DNA of 49,998 nt from Terriglobia bacterium (GTDB lineage Bacteria > Acidobacteriota > Terriglobia > UBA7540): NCBI GenBank assembly GCA_020072655.1, contig JAIQGH010000023.1:1-49998 (forward strand). Reading direction: 5' to 3'. The notes under the pieces were generated by a model. That model had not been told where the DNA came from and did no database searches. It saw only the letters and a program-made list of their open reading frames with translations. Below are positions 45,579 to 49,998 of this stretch, piece after piece (the stretch's first letter is position 1; each line of letters starts with the position of its first letter). The translations under genes were made by a program, and so were the position numbers.

Positions 45579-45667
45579 CGGCCCGTCCGACGGAATCGCG
45601 AAATCGCATCTCAATCAACCGCCTGCTGACTTGCAGCTGTGGAATTGCTGCCTCGTGTTACACTCTG

Positions 45668-45697
45668 CCAATGCAAATTCAAAATTCCGGATTCCAG
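45668..45697. repeat. Left inverted repeat of four-helix-bundle cassette
   Basis: AATTCAAAATTCCGGATTCC-AGAG is the approximate complement of CTCTGGAATCTGAAATCTTGAATT-type sequence at 46217-46243 and is also related to 45988-46010 inside the gene. It lies 9 bases before the ATG of the four-helix-bundle gene. Confidence 0.6.
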
Positions 45698-45705
45698 AGG
45701 TAGAG

Positions 45706-46095
45706 ATGAAGTACGAGGGCTTCGAACAACTGCCCGTCTGGCAAGCGAGCATGCAACTGGGCGTCAGGATCCATGCTCTAACAGGGAAGCCAGACTTTCG
45801 CAGACAACGTAGCCTTGGCGACCAGATTGAGCGCGCGGTCGTTTCCATTTCCAATAATATTGCGGAAGGATTCGAGCGCGGGACAAATCAAGAGCTTCTG
45901 ACTTTTCTCAATTTTTCCCGCGGTTCCGCTGGCGAAGTGCGCTCCATGCTTTGCTTGCTGGAACGCCTGCCCGCTTTCCGCGACCTGGAATCCGAAATCT
46001 TGAACCTAAAATCGGAGGTGAAAGCATTTCCCGACAACTCGGCGTCTGGATTCGCTCGCCCCAGGATTCCGAGTTGTGGGGCCAGCGCTATGTGA
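45706..46095 (+). CDS. Four-helix-bundle protein (S23/IVS-type family)
   Basis: 129 aa from the ATG at 45706 (AGAGGTAGAG upstream). Family signature: FEQLPVWQASMQLGVRIHALT, LGDQIERAVVSISNNIAEGFERG and FLNFSRGSAGEVRSML. Relatives are encoded in intervening sequences inside 23S rRNA genes and as many scattered single genes; the function is unknown. The last about 35 residues (LESEILNLKSEV, then a Ser/Pro-rich tail) are written by a word repeat (GAAATCTTGAACCTAAAATC) and are not part of the usual fold, so the gene runs into repeat DNA. Flanked by inverted repeats and a 38-bp direct repeat. Confidence 0.88.
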   Translation: MKYEGFEQLPVWQASMQLGVRIHALTGKPDFRRQRSLGDQIERAVVSISNNIAEGFERGTNQELLTFLNFSRGSAGEVRSMLCLLERLPAFRDLESEILNLKSEVKAFPDNSASGFARPRIPSCGASAM

Positions 46096-46216
46096 CGGAG
46101 AGAACGCGCCGGGCGACAGAAGCGCGCCGCGAGCGCGAGGCGTTTCTGGAAAAGCTGGAGTGGATTCACAGGGCAACGCTTGGGCCCGAGAATGGCCCTG
46201 AGGGGCGCGGAACTTA

Positions 46217-46243
46217 TCAATCTGGAATCTGAAATCTTGAATT
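46217..46243. repeat. Right inverted repeat of four-helix-bundle cassette
   Basis: AATCTGGAATCTGAAATCTT-GAATTCC, the partner of 45668-45697. A near-identical direct copy (TGGAATCCGAAATCTTGAA) lies within the gene end at about 45987-46005. Confidence 0.6.
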
Positions 46244-46268
46244 CCAGCCCGACGGCTCTGCCCCCACA

Positions 46269-46306
46269 GCCGACGACGCCAAGAAGAAGTTCGATTCGCT
46301 ATTCAA
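46269..46306 (+). repeat. 38-bp direct repeat, right copy
   Basis: Identical to 45534-45571. It continues into GGCCTAG, giving the ending KKKFDSLFKA and a stop at 46312. 735 bases separate the two copies. Confidence 0.9.
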
Positions 46307-46345
46307 GGCCTAGAATTCACATCTTGCACATGTGAGGAGGGTGGG

Positions 46346-47038
46346 TTGAACGGAATGCTCCAGAGGGCCGCAGCACAACCCCGGACAGCCTGTCACGGAT
46401 CGCCTTCGCCGCGCAACGCCCTCTCGGCTCTCCTTCCCCTTGCGCTGATCCTCACATTCGGCCCACGCCCGGCATCTCCTCAGCAGACTGCACAGAAGTT
46501 GGTTCCTGCCCCGCCGAACGCATCCGTCCAACCCCTCAGCCCCAAGGGAAAGCTGGAATTCTGCCTCCATGCGAGCTTCGGCCCAGTCGCATTGCTAAGG
46601 TCGAGCCTAGCAGCAGGCGTAAATCAGTGGCGCGACTACCCGAAGGAGTGGGGACAGGGCGCTGAGGGTTACGGCCGGCGTTTCGCTTCCTCCCTGGGAC
46701 AGAGGACGGTGAAGAACTCCATCCGGTTCGTCACCACGACTGCCCTCCGTGAGGATCCAAGATACTTCGCCTCAGGTCAGAAAAGCTTCTCGCGCAGAGT
46801 AGGGCACGCCATTGCCTCTGTCTTTCTCACGCGTACAGATCGTGGAGGCAGACGATTGAACGTCTCCGGGCTTGCCAGCACCGTGGGAAGCGAATTCATT
46901 GGCAACCAATGGTATCCACCTCGCGTTGGCACGACGAATGATGCCTTGAGAGGGAGCGCCATCACCCTGGGGCTCGACGCCACAATGAATCTGGCCAGGG
47001 AATTCTGGCCAGACATCAGGAAGTTGCTCCGTCGCTAA
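46346..47038 (+). CDS. Secreted hypothetical protein
   Basis: 230 aa from a TTG at 46346 (AGGAGG 5 nt upstream); the ATG at 46355 is the alternative. A hydrophobic segment, NALSALLPLALILTFGPRPASPQQ (about 24-47), acts as signal peptide. The mature part has VNQWRDYPKEWGQGAEGYGRRFASSLGQRT and LREDPRYFASGQKSFSRRVGHAIASVFLTRTD, a pattern I associate with acidobacterial envelope proteins of unknown role. Gly-rich segments and a conserved-looking final helix suggest membrane association. It converges on gatA with a 27-base gap. Confidence 0.7.
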   Translation: MNGMLQRAAAQPRTACHGSPSPRNALSALLPLALILTFGPRPASPQQTAQKLVPAPPNASVQPLSPKGKLEFCLHASFGPVALLRSSLAAGVNQWRDYPKEWGQGAEGYGRRFASSLGQRTVKNSIRFVTTTALREDPRYFASGQKSFSRRVGHAIASVFLTRTDRGGRRLNVSGLASTVGSEFIGNQWYPPRVGTTNDALRGSAITLGLDATMNLAREFWPDIRKLLRR

Positions 47039-47065
47039 ACCTGCCGCGCAGTGCCGGGGGCGCTG

Positions 47066-48514
47066 TCACAGTTCGAACCCGCCCGCCTTCTCGAAGGCGT
47101 GAGCGGCTTCGAGCAGCCGAGCTTCATCGAAGTGCTTGGCGAAGATTTGCATGCCGAGGGGGAGGCGCGGCTCGGACTTGGTCTTGCCACAGGGGACCGA
47201 GATGCCGGGGATTCCGGCCAAACTGGCGGTCACGGTGTAGATATCGGCGAGGTACATCTCGAGCGGGTCGTCCATCTTCTCGCCGAGCTTAAAGGGCGGG
47301 ATGGGGGAAGTCGGCGTGACGATCACGTCCACCTTGTCGAAGGCCTCGATGAAATCGCGCGCGATGAGGGTGCGCACCTTCTGGGCCTTGAGGTAATAGG
47401 CGTCGTAATATCCCGAACTCAAAACGTGCGTGCCGAGCATGATGCGGCGCTTGACCTCCGCGCCGAACCCGCGGTCCCGGGTCTTGCGGTACATGTCGCG
47501 CAGGTCGGAGTATTCGCTCGAGCGGAACCCGTAGCGCACGCCGTCATAGCGCGCCAGGTTCGAGCTCGCCTCCGCCGTGCAGATAATGTAGTAGCAGGCG
47601 ATGGCGTAATCGGTGTGTGGCAGGCTGATGTTCTCGATCTTGCAGCCGAGCTTCGCGAAGATGTCGATGGCCTTCTGGAGGTTGTCGCCGATCTCCGGGT
47701 TGAGCCCGGCGAGATACTCCTTCGGCACGCCCACGCGCAGCCCGCTCACGTCCCGATCGAGGCCCGCTACATAATCGGGGACGGGAACGTCCGCGGAGGT
47801 TGAATCCATCGAATCGCGCCCGGCAATCGTTTCGAGCACCAAGGCGACGTCGCCCACCGTCCGGCCGAACGGTCCGATATGGTCGAGCGACGAGGCGAAC
47901 GCCACGAGCCCGTAGCGCGACACCCGGCCGTAGGTCCCCATCATGCCGACGATTCCGCAGAAGGCCGCCGGTTGGCGGATCGAGCCGCCGGTATCGGAGC
48001 CCAGCGCCACCGTGGCCAGATTCGCCGCCACCGCCGCGCCCGAACCGCCGCTCGATCCTCCGGGCACGCGGGCCAGATCGTGAGGGTTGTGGGTGGGGAA
48101 GAAACCGGAGTTTTCCGTCGAAGAACCCATCGCGAATTCGTCGCAATTCGTCTTGCCCACAATGCAAGCGCCGGCCGCTTCGAGCCTCTGGACGGCCGTC
48201 GCGTCGTAGGGAGCCACGTAGCTTTCGAGAATCCGGGAAGCGCAGGTGGTCTTCAGGCCGCGAGTAAGGATCACATCTTTGACCGCCACCGGGACCCCGG
48301 CGAGCGGCGGAAGCGCTCCGCCGGCCGCAATCTTGCGGTCGATTTTCCGGGCTTGCTCGAGCGCGCGCTCCGGCGAAAGCGATAGGTAGGCGCGCACTTC
48401 CTGGTCGCGCGTGGTAATCCGGTCGAGGTGCGCGCGTACGACTTCCTCGGCGGAGGCCTCGCGCTCGGTCAGCCGCTCACGAATCTCCGGGATGGTCAGC
48501 GCGGTCAAATCCAT
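47066..48514 (-). CDS. gatA: Glutamyl-tRNA(Gln) amidotransferase subunit A
   Basis: 482 aa from the ATG at 48514; the longer frame to 48667 translates the repeat and is rejected. Amidase-signature triad Lys79 (VAVKDVI), Ser154 ([10 protein letters not shown]) and Ser178 ([12 protein letters not shown]). It releases ammonia from Gln for transamidation of Glu-tRNA(Gln) or Asp-tRNA(Asn). No Shine-Dalgarno is visible before the ATG; the leader is a word-repeat hairpin. gatB is not in the window. Confidence 0.97.
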   Translation of the reverse strand: MDLTALTIPEIRERLTEREASAEEVVRAHLDRITTRDQEVRAYLSLSPERALEQARKIDRKIAAGGALPPLAGVPVAVKDVILTRGLKTTCASRILESYVAPYDATAVQRLEAAGACIVGKTNCDEFAMGSSTENSGFFPTHNPHDLARVPGGSSGGSGAAVAANLATVALGSDTGGSIRQPAAFCGIVGMMGTYGRVSRYGLVAFASSLDHIGPFGRTVGDVALVLETIAGRDSMDSTSADVPVPDYVAGLDRDVSGLRVGVPKEYLAGLNPEIGDNLQKAIDIFAKLGCKIENISLPHTDYAIACYYIICTAEASSNLARYDGVRYGFRSSEYSDLRDMYRKTRDRGFGAEVKRRIMLGTHVLSSGYYDAYYLKAQKVRTLIARDFIEAFDKVDVIVTPTSPIPPFKLGEKMDDPLEMYLADIYTVTASLAGIPGISVPCGKTKSEPRLPLGMQIFAKHFDEARLLEAAHAFEKAGGFEL

Positions 48515-48523
48515 AAAGAATGA

Positions 48524-48666
48524 AACTGGAAACTGGAAAATAGAAACTCGAAATTGGAAACTCGAAACCCGAAAATCGAAAATGGAAACTCGGAACTGGT
48601 GTCCTTCGTGTTTTCTAGTTTCTAATTTCCACTTTCTAATTTCCAGTTTCCAATTTCCAATTTCCA
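48524..48666. repeat. GAAACTGGAAAATAGAAACTC-word inverted repeat between gatC and gatA
   Basis: The left arm at 48524-48600 reiterates GAAACTGGAAA/GAAACTCGAAA-type words. After a loop of about 15 bases, the right arm at 48615-48666 is TTTCTAATTTCCACTTTC-type complement. At about 143 bases it is the longest hairpin in the window and lies inside the gatC-gatA transcript. Confidence 0.8.
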
Positions 48667-48674
48667 ACTCGCGG

Positions 48675-48977
48675 TTATTCGCGCTCGATGACTCGCGGGA
48701 CCTTGAAGTAATCCGCGCCGCGTTCCGGAGCGTTGCCCAGCGCTTCGTCCTGATGGAAGGTGGGGCGGGGGCGGTCCTTCCGCAGCGCCGGATTCTCCGC
48801 GGCGGGATAGGTGACCTGCGCCATCGGTTCCACCTCCGTCGTATCCAGCTCGTTCAGCTTCTGCATGTACGCCAGGATCGAATCGAGCTGCGGCAGAAAC
48901 TTCTTCACCTCCTCCTCGGCCAATTCCAGGTGAGCGAGTTCCGCCACGTAGCGAACGTCTTTTTCGGTCAGAGCCAT
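48675..48977 (-). CDS. gatC: Glutamyl-tRNA(Gln) amidotransferase subunit C
   Basis: 100 aa. GatC pattern: [48 protein letters not shown] and the C-terminal [34 protein letters not shown]. It wraps around GatA and GatB in the complex. Its ATG shares one base with the stop of the upstream DUF721 gene, so the two are translationally coupled. Confidence 0.97.
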   Translation of the reverse strand: MALTEKDVRYVAELAHLELAEEEVKKFLPQLDSILAYMQKLNELDTTEVEPMAQVTYPAAENPALRKDRPRPTFHQDEALGNAPERGADYFKVPRVIERE

Positions 48978-49237
48978 CAGTGCACCTTGCGGTCGGGGCG
49001 CGAAAAATACTTGGAATAGGAACGCTGCAGGACCCCGGAGAGTTCCGGCTCGAGCCTTGCCGCCCCAACTTGCCCCTCCGCGGGCAGAAGCTCGAACGCC
49101 ACGGGCCAGGACTGCGCGGCGATGGCCTTGCCGACCAAGCGCGGCCACAGCGAAGCCAGCACGTCCACGTAAGCCGGGTCCGACGGCCGCAGATGGCGCT
49201 TGAACACTCCGGGCAGAATCTTTCCCACCTCTTCCAT
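48977..49237 (-). CDS. DUF721 (DciA-like) protein
   Basis: 86 aa. DUF721 core: VDVLASLWPRLVGKAIAAQSWPVAFELLPAEGQVGAARLEPELSGVLQ. Some members (DciA) help load the replicative helicase; the family also contains proteins of unknown role. GGTGGAAGA precedes the ATG. Stop and gatC start overlap as TGATG. Confidence 0.82.
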   Translation of the reverse strand: MEEVGKILPGVFKRHLRPSDPAYVDVLASLWPRLVGKAIAAQSWPVAFELLPAEGQVGAARLEPELSGVLQRSYSKYFSRPDRKVH

Positions 49238-49400
49238 TCTTCCACCCCGTTTGCGGCTCGAGAAAGGTCACACAGTTTAGCACACCCGCGAACGCTGTGG
49301 AACCGAGTGGCGAGGCTCGTCGGAGTTTTTGTGGGGGCCGCTCCTGACGCGTTGTCGCGACGTGAAACGAGCGCCCCCGCGCATCGGGGAAAGCACGAGT

Positions 49401-49445
49401 GCCGGGCTCCCGATATCATCGGGACGACTTCCGCCCGGCGCTACA
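49401..49445. repeat. GCCGGGC...GCGCTACA palindromic element, copy B
   Basis: 39 of 45 positions match 18494-18538. Outer stem GCCGGGC/GCCCGGC; inner stem CCCGAT/ATCGGG, where copy A has CCCGAC/GTCGGG, a compensatory change that keeps the pairing. Located just before the maf fragment. Confidence 0.75.
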
Positions 49446-49453
49446 CGAGAGTG

Positions 49454-49459
49454 TATAAT
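49454..49459 (+). promoter_or_regulatory. Possible -10 element for the maf fragment
   Basis: TATAAT 10 bases before the ATG at 49470, implying a very short or absent leader. No -35 is evident. Confidence 0.35.
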
Positions 49460-49469
49460 CGCCAATTCC

Positions 49470-49673
49470 ATGCGCCTGATCCTTGCCTCCGCCTCGCCGC
49501 GCCGCCGCGAACTCCTGAGCCGCGCCGGGCTGGAATTTGAAGTAAGGCCAAGCTCAACCGAGGAAGTCATCCGGCCGGGCGAGCTGCCGGCAAAATACAC
49601 TGCGGTACTATCCAGGCCAAGGATCAGGAAGCTGGCGATCATGCTCGACCAGAACTGCACAGTCGCAATATAG
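49470..49673 (+). pseudogene. maf: Truncated Maf-family nucleotide pyrophosphatase
   Basis: The N-terminus is typical Maf: MRLILASASPRRRELLSRAG, LEFEVRPSSTEEVIRPGELP (residues 1-40), including the phosphate-binding SASPRR. After about residue 44 (base 49600) the sequence is unrelated (SRPRIRKLAIMLDQNC...) because it is the antisense of a flippase gene, and it stops at 67 codons. Full-length Maf is about 190-200 aa. The catalytic DT/QK motifs are missing. Broken at a junction with foreign DNA. Confidence 0.85.
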
Positions 49674-49813
49674 CCTTGCCCTTCGGGCCCCAACATGCGG
49701 GCCAACAAGATGCTGGAGACAAAGGAAGTGCCTAGTGTAAAGAAACGCACCGTATAGGTCTCTACCGTCAGGCCGATAATGGTTTTGGCGTCAAGGTCCC
49801 GTGTCATCGACAA
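49590..49813 (-). pseudogene. Truncated polysaccharide flippase (Wzx/MATE-like), N-terminal part
   Basis: From a TTG at 49813 (GAGG 9 nt upstream; ATG at 49807 is the alternative): VETYTVRFFTLGTSFVSSI, LLARMLGPEGQGYIATVQFW, SSMIASFLILGLDSTAVYFAG. This is the first one or two membrane spans of an O-antigen/exopolysaccharide flippase, with the LLGPEGxG signature. After about 75 residues the frame enters the antisense of maf and loses similarity, so about 80 percent of the gene is missing. Confidence 0.75.
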
Positions 49814-49819
49814 GTATGC

Positions 49820-49998
49820 TTACCTCTTCTGGGCTTGCCATTCGGCCAAACGCTGCCGCACATCGGCAGCGCCGGGGGACAGCTTGAGCAGGCGCTGATA
49901 AGACCCGACGGCTTCGTCCCATTGTCCCAGTGCAGCATAGGCCAGACCCAAATAGCGATAGTACATAACCTGATCATCCTGAATTGTCAGTGCTTGCT
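49820..49998 (-). CDS. TPR-repeat protein, C-terminal end (start beyond window)
   Basis: The minus frame enters from the right edge and ends TAA at 49820. It encodes MYYRYLGLAYAALGQWDEAV then GSYQRLLKLSPGAADVRQRL and AEWQAQKR, a tetratricopeptide repeat (LAYAALGQWDEAVGSYQRLLKLSP) and a terminal helix. It precedes the flippase fragment by a few bases, so both probably come from one surface-polysaccharide locus. Confidence 0.75.
   Translation of the reverse strand, partial: QALTIQDDQVMYYRYLGLAYAALGQWDEAVGSYQRLLKLSPGAADVRQRLAEWQAQKR

Noticed and set aside
45951-46232. 93-codon frame (ELWGQRYVTERTRRATEARRE)
   Set aside because: Overlaps the four-helix-bundle gene and has no start site; the part near 46100 may be a gene remnant but could not be identified.
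48524-48666. N-terminal extension of gatA ([16 protein letters not shown]...)
   Set aside because: It is a translation of the word repeat, not protein; GatA starts at 48514.

Overview
The window looks like an acidobacterial chromosome (GC-rich, Acidobacteriota). The evidence is a giant Oar-like TonB receptor with an N-terminal carboxypeptidase-regulatory domain, Tat-exported sugar enzymes, an RpoB with extra N-terminal zinc ribbons, and many short palindromic intergenic repeats. This is inference from protein features; no 16S gene is present.

Layout. 1-10 kb, minus strand: an Oar-like outer-membrane receptor running off the left edge, a secreted polysaccharide deacetylase, a DUF302 protein with an unrecognised partner, an exported M48 metalloprotease and a Tat-exported enolase-superfamily dehydratase. 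9.87-10.5 kb, plus: an MntA-HepT toxin-antitoxin pair. 10.6-18 kb, minus: OsmC, a 3' fragment of enolase, tRNA-Cys, tRNA-Gly, GalT, a methyltransferase, YraN, a class III aminotransferase, CysRS and a B3/B4-domain protein. A possible 29-codon gene with its own terminator follows at 18.1-18.3 kb. 18.6-25 kb: an ECF sigma factor with a minimal anti-sigma factor, an APC permease, a methyltransferase, a second GalT, a Tat-exported sugar isomerase-like protein and a small membrane protein. 25-27.4 kb, minus: an RlpA-like protein and a frameshifted alkaline phosphatase.

27.6-45.4 kb, plus: a very long translation/transcription cluster, rpsL-rpsG-fusA-tuf-rpmG-tRNA(Trp)-secE-nusG-[aspartyl protease]-rplK-rplA-rplJ-rplL-rpoB-rpoC. 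The str genes lie upstream of the secE-rpoC block and join it through one tuf gene, whereas in many bacteria they follow rpoC. Ribosomal proteins, elongation factors, the Sec subunit, NusG and the RNA polymerase core may therefore be co-expressed.

45.4-50 kb: a four-helix-bundle (S23/IVS-type) gene flanked by inverted repeats and by a 38-bp direct repeat, a secreted hypothetical protein, then gatA, gatC and a DUF721 gene on the minus strand. The right end holds a breakpoint where a truncated maf gene meets a truncated flippase gene and a TPR gene.

The most distinctive cross-window signal is a set of intergenic inverted repeats built from short reiterated words (GTGACGAGTGAC, GAAACTCGAAA, CAGCCGTCAGCC and similar). 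They sit even between essential co-transcribed genes such as rplK/rplA, rpmG/tRNA-Trp and gatC/gatA. A related word repeat flanks the four-helix-bundle gene.
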